NCBI GenBank assembly: GCA_014925825.1
Contig: JACGCK010000489.1
Location: forward strand, 1 to 20,531
Direction: 5' to 3'
Length of the DNA: 20,531 nucleotides
Source: Pholiota molesta
Lineage: Eukaryota > Basidiomycota > Agaricomycetes > Agaricales > Strophariaceae
Each line of letters opens with the position of its first letter. Positions within the stretch are counted from its first letter, which is position 1. Of the stretch, positions 1-8,949 are shown in pieces. The translations under genes and the position numbers were made by a program. The notes under the pieces were generated by a model, which saw nothing but the letters and a program-made list of their open reading frames with translations, was not told the DNA's origin and did no database searches.

Positions 1-166
1 TATTCAGACCCATAGTAACCACTGGTCAACCACTGGTTTCAACTAGTGTTATTCAGTAAACTGTCTATTATATTTGGCATTTCTAACCAAACCAGTGGTT
101 GGCCAGTGGTCACCACTGGTAACCAGTGGTAACCAGTGGTTAAATGCGGTGGAGTGATAAGACCTC
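1..166. mobile_element. Right end of a second hAT-like element with ACCASTGGT repeats
   Basis: This stretch holds clustered ACCACTGGT/ACCAGTGGT motifs (for example 97-140) and ends at 161-166 in GACCTC. Read inward on the minus strand from 166, the end starts GAGGTCTT, two differing bases, then CACTCCA. The same terminal sequence closes the element at 469-2279. The next bases, 167-174 (TCAATGGG), would be one copy of its 8-bp target duplication; the other copy and the left end lie before the window. The insertion interrupts the DUF6698-like gene (167-468). That it is a separate copy of the same family is an inference from the shared end and repeat motif. Confidence 0.5.
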
Positions 167-243
167 TCAATGGGGTATAAAAATGCTGGCCATTCTGATT
201 CACTAATTTCAATGACAGCATTCTCACAGTCATGCATCAATTT

Positions 244-298
244 CTAAAAGAGCACTGATTAGTAAGAAAATGGAAAAGCGATACTTTGAAGCATACAC
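244..298 (-). other. Predicted 55-nt intron in the DUF6698-like gene
   Basis: On the minus strand the donor is GTGTATGC at 298 and the acceptor TTTTAG at 244, with a CTAAT branch-like motif about 20 nt upstream of the acceptor. Removal joins ATG to AAA in phase 0 and skips the stop codons found in the unspliced frame. The length is typical of basidiomycete introns. Confidence 0.5.
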
Positions 299-460
299 CA
301 TCTCCTCCTGTCTCATATGGTCAAGCAAGCACATAGGATAGAGCAAAACTGCATATTGGGGATGGAACCATCCCTAATCTCAATAATTAGTTTGTTCAGG
401 CATTAGACAGTCCTTATAATCATAAAACTTGAAATACTCCTTCTGTTCAATGATGTAGTC

Positions 461-468
461 AGAAATAC
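461..468. repeat. 8-bp target site duplication, left copy (AGAAATAC)
   Basis: AGAAATAC directly precedes the left end of the element at 469 and is repeated exactly at 2280-2287 right after its right end. A perfect 8-bp duplication is the hallmark of hAT-superfamily insertion. Merging the two copies restores the reading frame of the interrupted gene. Confidence 0.75.
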
Positions 469-501
469 CAGTACTTTACCCTCCAGTACCCCTTAGCAGT
501 G

Positions 502-1045
502 CTCGCCAGTGGTGAGCACTGCTTACCAGTGCTCACCAGTGCTGAACCACTGATTTTCAGTGGTCACCACTGGTGAACCACTGATCTTCAGTGGTTACTA
601 CTGCTTACCACTGGTTACCACTGGTGAACTACTGATCTTCAGTGGTCTTCAGTGGTTATCAGTGGTCACCACTGCTCAACTACTGGTCAACCACTAATCT
701 TCAGTGGTCACCACTAGTTGTCAGTGGTTGTCAGTGGTTGTCAGTAGTTGTTAGTGGTCAACCATTGGTCAACCACTGAAGATCAGTGGTCTTCAGTGGT
801 CAACCACTAGCCACCAGTGGTTGTCAGTGGTCTTTAGTGGTCCTCAGTGGTGTTCAGTAGTTAGCAGTGGTTGACCACTGATCTTTGGGGGTCTTCTGTG
901 ATTGTCAGTGGTCACTAGTGGTCTTCAGTGGTCAACTATTGGTCAATAGTGGTCAGCTAGTGGTCTTTAGTAGTCAACCACTAGTTAACCACTAGTCTTT
1001 ACTGCTCTTCAGTGGTTGCCAATGATTAATCACTAGTTATTACCA
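502..1045. repeat. Left arm: degenerate ACCASTGGT array (CTTYAGTGG orientation)
   Basis: A dense run of ACCACTGGT, TCAGTGGT, CTTCAGTGG, GTCAGTGGT and similar variants, spaced by a few bases to about 20. The asymmetric extensions of the 9-mer (CTTYAGTGG, GTCAGTGG) point mostly one way in this arm and the opposite way in the right arm, so the two arms could pair as a long imperfect stem. Example: the string with GTGAGCACTGCTTACCAGTG near 511-530 recurs inverted near 2062-2086. There is no coding potential. Confidence 0.75.
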
Positions 1046-1629
1046 AGCACCACTAGTTCCATTACTGACTTCTTAATATTAGTCCACTTTTAAACACTCA
1101 AAAGAAGTAGAATTCAACAACAGAAATATTTCAGTCACTACTAGATTCACTCTCCCCACTTTCTATACTACTATCAGATCTGTTTCTTCTAGATTGCTAT
1201 GGTATATTATGGTTGTTGGATTTCTTTTCAATCTTGATGTGAATATGTTTTGCCTAGTAGAATAGTATTGAATACAAGAAGCACTTAAAGTGCTTGGACA
1301 CTATGCACTTGAGAATTGAGTTGAATCTAGTCATTCAGCTATTGAGCTGCTCACCAGCTTTTGTGTTGAATTCTCACACCTGAATAAAGAAGTTGAAATA
1401 AATACAACTTATTAGGCCCTGGTGCACCAATAGTAGATTTAAAACTCTCAGGCCAAAAATAGAGGGACTACCTTGTCCCGCCATAGCCCACTAGCTACTC
1501 AGGACACTACTTTCTGACTGACTTCCCATCCCTGGGTAGAGGATTTGCTTAACTTAAGCCAACCAGCACAGATAACCACTCTATTCCAAGTCACTGTCTT
1601 GCCTCCTGCCCAAACTTAGAGCATATCAT
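1046..1629. other. Repeat-free centre of the element, no gene seen
   Basis: AT-rich unique sequence between the two arms. It contains few ACCASTGGT motifs and no ORF worth calling. It could be the remnant of an internal region or simply a spacer. I see no transposase motif in any frame. Confidence 0.5.
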
Positions 1630-2246
1630 GGGTTGACTAGTGGTAACCACTAAAGACCACTAGCAACCACTCAAGACCTCTGAAGATCAGTGGTGACCAC
1701 TAAAGAGCATTGACAACCACTGATAACCAGTGGTGACCACTAAAGAGCACTGACAACCACTGATAACCAGTGGTAACTACTGGTGAGGTCACCACTGGTT
1801 ATCAGTGGTTGACCACTAACAACCACTAAAGACTACTGAGGATCAGTGGTGAAGATCAGTGGTTGACTAGTGGTTGACCACTGAAGAGTACTGATAACCA
1901 CTGATGACTAGTGATTGACCACTGAAGACCACTGACAATCAGTGGTTTACCAGTGGTGACCACTAAAGACCACTGACAATCAGTGGTTTACCAGTGGTGA
2001 CCACTAAAGACCACTGAAGATCACTAAAGATCACTGAAGATTAGTGGTTCACCAGTGGTGAACACTGGTAAGCAGTGCTCACCAGTGGTGAGCAGTGGTT
2101 ACCACTGGTAATTTATACCACTGGTTACCAGTGGCTGAGCAGTGGTGAGCAGTGGTCCTAATTCTTCAATTAAGCTTATAGATAGGCATTATATGGTAGA
2201 ATTTCATTTTTAACTAGTGGTCACCACTGCTCAACCACTGCTCCGC
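1630..2246. repeat. Right arm: degenerate ACCASTGGT array with 40- and 41-bp tandem units
   Basis: Mirror of the left arm, with CCACTRAAG and CCACTGACAA extensions. Two higher-order tandem duplications are visible: a 40-bp unit at 1701-1740 and 1741-1780, nearly identical, and a 41-bp unit at 1931-1971 and 1972-2012. They suggest that the arm grew by local duplication as well as by point change of the 9-mer. Confidence 0.7.
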
Positions 2247-2279
2247 CACTGCGTAGGGGTGCTGGAGTGTAAAGACCTC

Positions 2280-2287
2280 AGAAATAC
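2280..2287. repeat. 8-bp target site duplication, right copy (AGAAATAC)
   Basis: Exact repeat of 461-468, placed directly after the right terminal inverted repeat of the 469-2279 element. Confidence 0.75.
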
Positions 2288-2342
2288 AGCTGTTGGTCTT
2301 TGCGACATCATCATTTCTGGCACTATGGGATGCATCTTGGAG

Positions 2343-2400
2343 CTGTATGTCTAAGTGAGCACCACGAAGAAGAATTATACAATGGTTTATTTATGCTTAC
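2343..2400 (-). other. Predicted 58-nt intron in the DUF6698-like gene
   Basis: Donor GTAAGC at 2400 and acceptor ATACAG ending at 2343 on the minus strand; phase 0 on both sides. The downstream exon stays open to the insertion site. Confidence 0.55.
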
Positions 2401-2853
2401 CATCCAAATTAGATTGCACAAAGCTCGCTTGTGCCCAGCACAAGCAGCTACAACATCTTTGAACAAGGGGGTCAAAGCCAAAATGGCAGTGAATATATTC
2501 CCCCATTCCTCTATAGAATAACTCAGCAGCTAGCGATGAGAAAGATAAAGTGCATATACTTACACTTCTGACATATTGTGGGTCTCACTATCTTCATTAT
2601 CCTGCTTAAGGCCTGCAATGAAGACTGCAAAAAGGTTTGCATAGGGATGAATCCCCATTGAAATCCATCTAGCAGCCTTAGATAAATGCTCAAGGCTTTG
2701 TCCCTGTATGACATATGAGTTTTTTGTGATAGACCGACACAGGGCATACTTCACATTATGATGCTTTAATGTCTTCATAAATTCAGAGATATGTTCATTC
2801 GGGTGTTTAGAAGGATTCTGTGAGAAATCAGACTCATTTCCACTAGAGGACAT

Positions 2854-3169
2854 TGATGTAACACATTGAATCTCAAATTGATAGGAGGGAAGTAGTGGTA
2901 TAGATCAAGGTTAGGCTTGGGCTTGTATCATTGTGAAAGGCAAGAAGCTTTTGCCAAACAACCTCAAACAATGTCTTCAACCTGTTTACAACTGCATGAT
3001 CATTACCTCTGGGCTTGATCTTCATCTCGTCTATCATTATGATGCTTTAATCTACCTAACTGCATTATCTTTAATACCTCAAATGGCCAGGGAAATATAG
3101 TGTCCTGGCTGCCAAAAATACTTCCCAAATGGCCAACCCTACACTGTACATTCAAATTCATATCAGTGA
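2854..3169. other. Intergenic, no gene seen
   Basis: Lies between the start of the minus-strand DUF6698-like gene and the plus-strand fragment at 3170. It may hold the promoter of the former, but no clear TATA box or other signal stands out. AT-rich with no repeat. Confidence 0.4.
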
Positions 3170-3615
3170 CTTGAGACAGCAACCAGAAAGGCCTTCAAAA
3201 AATACAAAATCAGTAAAACCAAGAAGGCACATGCAAAGAAAGAGAAAGCTCATGGGCTTTACAAAAGCAAATATAAAGAATTGCTTGATGATGAAAGTAT
3301 GGATACTGGCATTGATGCAGTGAACTTAGACAAGGTATGTATTAATTTGTCTTTGGTATAGAGATGTAGGCTAATATTTTTTTTAAAAAAACATAGAAAG
3401 TTTTAGAGCCAAATATTCCAGCTCCTAGATCTCCTTCCCCTCCTCCAAGACCATCTGGATGACCTAATCACATAATACGATTACCTGGTCACTATTGTGA
3501 TGATCTGCCAGCTAATCCACCAATTATCACTATACCCGACCCTTGTGAAACACAGGACAATATTGACGAGGCTATGGAAGAGGATGTATACTCTTTACCA
3601 TCTGAGGATAATACT
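3170..3615 (+). pseudogene. Unrecognised gene fragment with one intron and an in-frame TGA, cut by the copia complex
   Basis: The open frame from 3170 (possible acceptor AG at 3174-3175) encodes a Lys-rich helix (RKAFKKYKISKTKKAHAKK) and an acidic stretch, up to 3334. A 62-nt intron follows (3335-3396, GTATGT...CATAG, with CTAAT branch-like motif), phase 0. The second exon is proline-rich (PAPRSPSPPPRPSG), hits TGA at 3460-3462, then continues in the same frame with IIRLPGHYCDDLPANPPI and an acidic tail until the LTR at 3616. The R-L-P-x-x-Y-x-D-x-L-P motif resembles the N-terminal region of some basidiomycete Plavaka-type transposon proteins as I remember them; that is a weak guess. The TGA is at a position where CGA (Arg) is the simplest ancestor. 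The reading frame is at a codon boundary when the LTR starts. Confidence 0.45.
3335..3396 (+). other. Predicted 62-nt intron
   Basis: Donor GTATGT after GACAAG, acceptor ACATAG, with GGCTAATATT as a branch-site candidate. Splicing keeps phase 0 and joins two coherent coding stretches. Confidence 0.65.
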
Positions 3616-3877
3616 TGTAAAAGGTGGCAAGTTCGGGACGGTACGAGACACCTGCTGGGTGAGTTTTGCTGTCTCAGTGTATTAGACAGAGCGGCTATGA
3701 GAGCCTGGAGTCCGAAGTGAGTAACTGAATGTATTGAGGAGGAACAGGACTAGCTACTCGCCTGGAGTCCAAAGTGAGTAACTAAGGACTCCAGACGTCG
3801 TTCTACAGCTATATACATGTGTGTCATGTGATCACATGTCACCACATCAGCTGAGACTGAACTAGGCAACTCTAACA
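3616..3877 (-). repeat. Copia LTR, 262 bp, minus orientation
   Basis: Read on the minus strand it begins TGTTAGAGTTGCC at 3877 and ends ACCTTTTACA at 3616, so it has TG...CA ends. It contains the palindrome CATGTGATCACATG, a TATATAG box, and two copies of a 24-bp motif (AGTTACTCAC...) 57 bp apart, as in the LTR at 9562-9823. The polypurine tract lies just beyond it at 3878 on. Confidence 0.85.
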
Positions 3878-4851
3878 TCCCCCCATGATCTGAACAGTCT
3901 CAGAAAGAAAGAGAAAGAAAGAAAGAAAGAAACTCTAAGGATAAATGCCCATCTGCTCTCTGCAGAATTGGACTTTGGTAGCTGGTAAAGCCTTGGGGAG
4001 AATGTCTGCAACTTGCTCAGCAGTAGGGATGTAGGAAGGAAGGAAGATTTTGTCGTTAACAGCATCTCGAAGCCAGTAGAAGTGCAGATCAAGGTGCTTC
4101 ATGTGTCTATGGTGCTCAGGATTCTTGGAGACACTGATAGCAGATTGGTTGTCAATGTGGAGAGTGGAAGGGACATCAATGGTGTAGCCAAATTCGCGCA
4201 GAATGTTGCGCATCCAAGCGATCTCCTTGCCTGCTTCAACAGCTGCAATGAACTCTGCTTCAGTAGTGGAAAGAGCGACGATTCCCTGCAGTTTGCTGCT
4301 CCAGCCAATTGCACCACCAGCCATGAGAGTCACATAACCACCTGTAGAGCGTCCGGTGTCTTTGCAATCGCCGTGAGATGCGTCGCAGTAGGTGGTGAAC
4401 ATATCCGGACCCAGCTTGCCTGAGTAGTGCAGCTTGTGCTCTAGCGTTCCCTTGAGATAGTGCAACAGGTGTTTGACTGCTGCCCAGTGTTTCAGACCTG
4501 GATTGCTGTTGAAACACGCTAGGTAGGCGATGACTTGAGCGATGTCACTGCACGTCATAGAGGCGAGATACTGGAGGGAACCGATGCAGCTGAGGTAGGG
4601 AACATTTCGCATGAATTCGATGTCTTCTGGAGTGAATGCGCCCATTTCCTTCGTTAGAACACAGCCAGGAATCATGGGAGTCGAAACAGGACTGCAGTTG
4701 GTCATGTTGTAGCGCTCTAGGATGTCCAGGATGAATCGGCGTTGGTGGAGTGCGATTGTGCGTGATTTGCGGTCTCTGGTGATGCCTACACCAAGCAGGA
4801 ACTCCATTGGTCCGAGATTGCGGCATTTGAAGTGTCCAGCTAGCTGCTCAA
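3878..4851 (-). pseudogene. Copia pol 3' fragment: RT C-terminus and RNase H, inverted
   Basis: The open frame runs from about 4807 down to 3935 (290 codons) and is not interrupted. It starts in the C-terminal part of reverse transcriptase (EFLLGVGITRDRKSR) and covers the copia RNase H domain: the first Asp in YCDASHGD, the Glu in STTEAEF, an Asp in HIDNQSA and the last in VADIL. The end is EQMGIYP. The polypurine tract (TGGGGGGA on the minus strand, 3885-3878) and an LTR follow. The 5' side is lost: homology to the plus element stops at about 4851, where a plus-strand LTR piece begins. A LTK to LPK change near the end of RNase H is a possible decay mark. It makes no complete protein. Confidence 0.8.
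3899..3931. repeat. AAAG microsatellite beside the polypurine tract
   Basis: Imperfect (AAAG)n at 3899-3931, the reverse complement of the (CTTT)n found at the same place in the plus copies (about 8899-8925 and 9508-9536). It lies between the pol stop codon and the polypurine tract, so it is part of the element, not of the host DNA. Confidence 0.7.
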
Positions 4852-4977
4852 CTCCTCAATACATTCAGTTACTCACTTCGGACTCCAGGCTTTCATAGCC
4901 CCTCTGTCTGATACACTGAGATGGCAAAACTCACCCAGCAGGTGTCTCGTACCGTCCCGAACTCGTCACCTTTTACA
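4851..4977 (+). repeat. Truncated copia 5' LTR (3' half only)
   Basis: Matches the last about 127 bp of the 262-bp LTR, starting in CTCAATACATTCAGTTACTC and ending CACCTTTTACA. The promoter half with TATA box and palindrome is missing, so the main element has no 5' LTR promoter of its own. The left limit is uncertain by a few bases because the junction shares CTCCTCAATAC with both sides. Confidence 0.8.
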
Positions 4978-4989
4978 GGTTATGGGCCC
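4978..4989 (+). other. Primer binding site, complementary to initiator-tRNA anticodon arm
   Basis: GGTTATGGGCCC begins directly at the LTR end. Its complement GGGCCCATAACC matches the anticodon stem-loop of eukaryotic initiator tRNA-Met rather than its 3' end. Copia-type elements are known to prime from a 5' half of that tRNA, so this is a half-tRNA primer site. Confidence 0.75.
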
Positions 4990-5182
4990 CACGCACACAG
5001 CGCTTGAAACTTGTTTTCCAACAACAGTCTCAACTTTCCATTTCCACACTCTCGCTCGTTTCGCTCGCACTCGCCGCACCGTGGGTCCTACTACCACGTC
5101 ATCGCGTCAAAATGTTCGTCGCACACCCCTACGCATTCTCTCTTGACGTCGCCACGTCATCTCGTTTCCATCTCGATCTATC
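4990..5182 (+). other. Copia leader, no ORF
   Basis: Untranslated leader between primer site and the first gag ATG. CpG-rich (for example TCGCTCGTTTCGCTCG near 5050-5070). No other signal seen. Confidence 0.5.
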
Positions 5183-6729
5183 ATGGCTTCTTCCTCTCTA
5201 CCGGCTGTGGATAAGAACCAGAAGATTCACTTTGCAATGATTTCGGACAATCCAGTGAAGATGTGGGCTGCCCTGGCTGCAGTACACCTCCAGAAACGTC
5301 CTGGTGCATCTTGTCGATCAGGAAGCAGGAAGACGAGACGCTGCAGTCGCTTATGAACAGGGTGGACACTGCTATCAACCGCATTCAGGACCTTCGGCCT
5401 AAGGACTTCACCCTCTCCAACCTAGATGATGAGCTGGCAAGCATGACACTCATTAGAGCGCTTCCAGACGAGTTCAGCGCATTCGCATCGTCTCTGCTGC
5501 TGCTGGACAAGCTCGAGAAGTCTACAATCCATCAGGCCTTTGTTACAGAGGAGTCCCAACATCGCCATCATGCCTCTGTCACTCCCAACGTCTCCTCTGC
5601 CCTTGCTGCATCGTCCTCGTCCTCTACAGCCTCCTCCACGCCCGAATGCACGTTCTGCGGTGTTAAATGGCACATCGAACAGAATTGCAAGAAGTACCTC
5701 AAGTTCAAGGAAGATGCACGCGAAGAGGTCCGTCTCAACCGCTCCAAACCCAAGGGGCACAAAGCGAAACAAGCGGAGCAAACAACGCTGGAGTTCGCTG
5801 GAAATGCAAGTGCACTGTCAACTTTCGATCCTACCACTCTCCAGAGCGACACTGACTTCCATTGGCTCGCAGACACAGGCGCCACTAGTCATATGACGCC
5901 GCATCGCGCCTGGATGCGCAATTACACGCCCCACATCGTCCCAATCAAGCTAGCAGACCACACCATCATCTACTCGGCTGGAATGGGGAGTGTAGTGATT
6001 CATCCGGTGATAAAGGGCCAGGAAGCGCGCCCTGTAGAGCTTACTCATGTACTGCATGTTCCCCAACTCCGCAACAATCTATTGGCATGTTTATACCTCA
6101 CTAAACGCAAAGGGATCCGCTTGGAAGTTGACGACAGCACCATGTTCTTCAAACACGACAGAACAACGCTCTTTACAGCTACTGTCAACTCCCAGAATTG
6201 CGGTATCCTGGACGCTTCAACTGAGCCAGTTTCAGAGTATGCGAACGCGGCCTCAACTCTTCCAATGGACATCACACTTTGGCATCGTCGTTGCGCGCAC
6301 CACAGCCATGCTACAATCAGGAAATTGATACAGGGCGATCTCGTCACTGGTCTCGTCGTCTCGTCGAAAGATGAACCTGACCCGATTTGTGAGGCATGTC
6401 TGGCAGGCAAAATGACCTCTGCACCCTTTCCTAGCTCAACTAGACAATCCCTTGCACCACTTGAACTCATCCACTCTGACCTCCATGGACCGCTTCCCGT
6501 TCCCAGTCCGGAAGGATATCACTACTGGATCACTTTCCTGGATGACCGCACCAAGCTGCATGCTGTACACTTCCTAAAATGCAAAAGCGACGCATTTGAT
6601 GCGTTTAAGACGTTCAAGGCCTATGCAGAGAACCAGGTCAATGCGAAAATCAAGGCTCTGCAGGATGACAAGGGTGGAGAGTATATGTCGGCTGCATTCC
6701 TCAAATTCACTGATCAGTGCGGTATTATA
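5183..6729 (+). pseudogene. Copia gag, protease and integrase N-terminal part
   Basis: ATG at 5183 opens a gag whose first residues are MASSSLPAVDK. The next part is out of register with the remainder: gag is shortened internally and shifts frame near 5310, after which the frame open from 5263 takes over. That frame carries the gag remainder (SLMNRVDTAINRIQDL, LPDEFSAFASS), a zinc knuckle CTFCGVKWHIEQNC (CX2CX4HX4C), the aspartic protease site WLADTGATSHM, the pre-integrase zinc region (LWHRRCAHHSH, then CEAC), and the integrase core with Asp in HSDLHGP and Asp in LQDDKGGEY. TGA at 6730-6732 stops it just before the third acidic residue. Frame and codon use are otherwise healthy and CpG-rich, so the element is not very old. 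It cannot make the normal polyprotein. Confidence 0.85.
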
Positions 6730-8892
6730 TGACGCCACAGCACCAGGAATCGCCCCCAGCAGAACGGAGTCGCAGAGCGTGCTAATCGCACCATTTCTGA
6801 CCATGCTACAGCCATGCTCAACGAATCCAACCTCCCTGCTTCGTTCTGGGCCTATGCAGTCGCTGCCTATGTCCATGTCTGGAATCGCCTCCCTACGTCG
6901 CCTCTGCCTGGTACAACGCCCTACACTGCTTGGTTCAGCAAGAAACTGGAAATTAGCCATTTCCGAGTCTTTGGGTGCACTGCCGATGCATTACCAGAGC
7001 CTCTCCCAGCACCCAACGACGCTCCAGCGGATATTCCACCACCAGACGAGCCAGCTTCACCCAAACTCGAACAGCCTGCTCCTGACATTCCACCACATGC
7101 TCCAGAACACGTTTCGCCACCTCCTGCACCCGTTCCAGCGCCAGCTCACGCTCCTCGCGCTCCGCATCCACCTAGAGGCACAGCTGAGCCAGCTCGACGC
7201 TCTACTCGCATCCCAAAGCCTCCTAGAGAATGGTGGAAGGTCACTCCGGCTCCTGCTGCTCCTGCGAATGAGAACGACGCTGGCCCTGCTCTAGACAATG
7301 ACATGGACGAAATTCAATTTGCTGGAGCAGCCTCGACATCAGATCCACACAACTACAAGCAGGCGCTGAAGAGCGATGACTCGGAACGTTGGAAGAAGCC
7401 ACACTTGCAGAGTACAACACCCTCATCCAAAATGGCACTTGGGAGATTGTGGATCTCCCACCAGGTGAAAAGGCCATTGGCTCTCGCTGGGTCTTTCGCA
7501 TAAAGACGCATTCTGACGGCTCTATCGAACGCTACAAGGCTCGCATCGTCGCCCAAGGCTGCTCGCAACGTCCCGGACGCGACTATCAGGAAGTGCACGC
7601 GCCGACGCCTCGTCCTGGACGATACGGATGAGTTTGCGATAGCTGCTGCGGAGGACCTGGAATTGCGCTCTGTCGATGTTTCAGCGCTTTCACCAATGGA
7701 GACCTTGATGAATACATCTACATGAGACAGCCTGAAGGATTCCATGAAGGCGCTCCCAACAAGGTCTGCAGGCTCCGGAAATCGCTCTATGGTCTCAAGC
7801 AGTCAGCTAGACAGTGGAACATCAAGCTGCACACTGCCCTCACTCAATGGGCTTCAAGTGAGTTGAAGCAGACCGGTCTGTCTACATTTACTCTGATGGC
7901 ATGTTCGCATTTTTGTCCCCATCTACATCGATGATATCACCTTCGCTTGCAAGGACGCTGCTGCGATTGACAGGGCGGTTGAGCAGCTAGCTGGACACTT
8001 GAAATGCCGCAATCTCGGACCAACGGAGTTCCTGCTTGGTGTAGGCATCACCAGAGACCGCAAATCGCGCACCAATCGCACTCCACCAACGCCAATTCAT
8101 CCTGGACATCCTAGAGCGCTACAATATGACCAACTGCAGTCCTGTTTCGACTCCCATGATTCCTGGCTGCTTCTAACGAAGGAAATGGGCGCATCCACTC
8201 CAGATGACATGAATTCATGCGCACTGTTCCCTACCTCAGCTGCATCGGTTCCCTCCAGTATCTCGCCTCCATGACCGCAGTGACATCGCTCAAGTCGTCG
8301 CCTACCTAGCCGTTTCAACAGCAATCCAGGTCCGAAACACTGGGCAGCAGTCAAACACCTATTGCGCTATCTCAAGGGAACGCTAGAGCACAAGCTGCAC
8401 TACTCTGGCAAGCTGGGTCCTGACATGTTCACCACCTACTGCGATGCGTCTCATGGCGATTGCAAAGACACCGGACGCTCTACAGGTGGTTATGTGACTC
8501 TCATGGCTGGTGGTGCAATTGGCTGGAGCAGCAAACTGCAGGGAATCGTCGCTCTCTCCACTACTGAAGCAGAGTTCATTGCAGCTGTTGAAGCAGGCAA
8601 GGAAATCGCTTGGATGCGCAACATTCTGCGCGAATTTGGGTACACCATTGACCAGCCTTCCACTCTCCACATTGACAACCAATCCGCTATCAGTGTCTCC
8701 AAGAATCCTGAGCACCATGGACGCATGAAGCACCTCGATCTGCGCTTCTACTGGCTTCGAGATGCTGTTAATGACAAGATCATCCATCCTTCCTATATCC
8801 CTACTGCTGAGCAAGTTGCAGACATTCTCACCAAGGCTCTACCAGCTACCAAAGTCCAATTCTGCAGAGAGCAGATGGGCATTTATCCTTAG
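6730..8892 (+). pseudogene. Copia pol, integrase C-terminus, RT and RNase H, with several frame breaks
   Basis: The frame continues after the TGA at 6730 with RPQQNGVAERANRTI, which holds the third integrase acidic residue (Glu), followed by a proline-rich tether (about 7000-7240). A single-base loss near 7392 shifts into the RT frame (GSRWVFRIKTHSDGSIERYK). More breaks follow near 7610, 7685, 7860 and 8075. The RT motif is YIDD at 7924-7935, and YMRQPEGFHEG and LYGLKQSARQW are also readable. RNase H is intact from 8362 to 8892 (YCDASHGD, STTEAE, HIDNQSA, ADILTK; end EQMGIYP). The product is not functional as read. Confidence 0.85.
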
Positions 8893-8949
8893 AGTATCTT
8901 CCTTTCTTTCTTTCTCTTTCTTTCTGAGACTGTTCAAATCATGGGGGGA
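8893..8949 (+). other. Copia 3' untranslated end with CTTT repeat and polypurine tract
   Basis: A (CTTT)n stretch at about 8899-8925 is followed by the polypurine tract ATGGGGGGA (8941-8949) immediately before the LTR at 8950. It primes plus-strand DNA synthesis in LTR retrotransposons. Confidence 0.75.

Larger units (their letters stand above)
167..468 (-). pseudogene. 3' portion of a DUF6698-like gene, cut off by two element insertions
   Basis: This is the downstream part of the gene that starts at 2853. Reading on from the target site at 461-468, the frame continues through 460-438 and, after a stretch with two in-frame stops (TGA 380-382, TAG 374-376), through 373-299. That segment reads GWFHPQYAVLLYP, which resembles the DUF6698 block I remember as R-G-F-x-H-P-x-T-x-R-L-L-C-P. 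A 55-nt intron follows (298-244, GTGTAT...TTTTAG, branch-like CTAAT), phase 0. The next exon runs from 243 and contains SESEWPAFLYPI, resembling the family's W-P-x-F-L-Y-P. The frame ends where the element at 1-166 begins. A 64-nt intron (437-374) would remove the stops but does not keep the phase, so decay is the simpler reading. The family assignment is from memory and needs a profile search. Confidence 0.45.
469..2279. mobile_element. Non-autonomous hAT-like DNA transposon with long palindromic-repeat arms
   Basis: The element is 1811 bp long. Its ends form a 33-bp imperfect terminal inverted repeat: 469-501 starts CAGTACTTTACCC, and 2279-2247 read on the minus strand starts GAGGTCTTTACAC. 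They match at 26 of 33 positions without gaps, in four shared blocks: CTTTAC, CTCCAG, ACCCCT and GCAGTG. A perfect 8-bp duplication (AGAAATAC) flanks it. Inside, two arms (about 502-1045 and 1630-2246) carry dense ACCASTGGT-type motifs in opposite orientation around a repeat-free middle (1046-1629). No transposase ORF is present, so it would need enzyme from elsewhere. Subterminal repeats are known transposase-binding sites in hAT elements; here they fill most of the element. The superfamily call rests on the target duplication length and terminus, not on a protein. Confidence 0.7.
2280..2853 (-). pseudogene. 5' portion of a DUF6698-like gene (three exons), interrupted
   Basis: ATG is at 2853-2851. 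Exon 1 (2853-2566) encodes a serine/asparagine-rich start and then EHLSKAARWISMGIHPYANL, ending in an acidic stretch. A 36-nt intron (2565-2530) leads to exon 2 (2529-2401, 43 codons) containing SYSIEEWGNIFTAILALTPL. A 58-nt intron (2400-2343, GTAAGC...ACAG) leads to exon 3 (2342-2280, exactly 21 codons) containing SARNDDVAKT. The order A-R-W-x-x-x-G, a helical Y/N-rich block, then S-A-R-x-D-D matches what I remember of DUF6698, a basidiomycete family of unknown function often found near mobile DNA. All three exons are open and in phase, which argues for a real gene before the insertion at 2280. The 36-nt intron is short and its donor (GTGTAA) is weak. The gene cannot give a full product because of the insertion. 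Confidence 0.5.

Noticed and set aside
374..437. 64-nt intron in the DUF6698-like gene
   Set aside because: GTATTT...ATTAG with a CTAAT branch-like motif looks good but splicing shifts the frame, so I kept it as decayed coding sequence with TGA and TAG.
480..2240. CRISPR array or telomere/centromere satellite
   Set aside because: Motif spacing is irregular, units vary, there is no constant repeat plus unique spacer, and true transposon ends with an 8-bp duplication enclose the arrays.
6045..6470. Minus-strand ORFs inside copia
   Set aside because: They lie opposite the well-supported gag-pol frame and have no features of their own.
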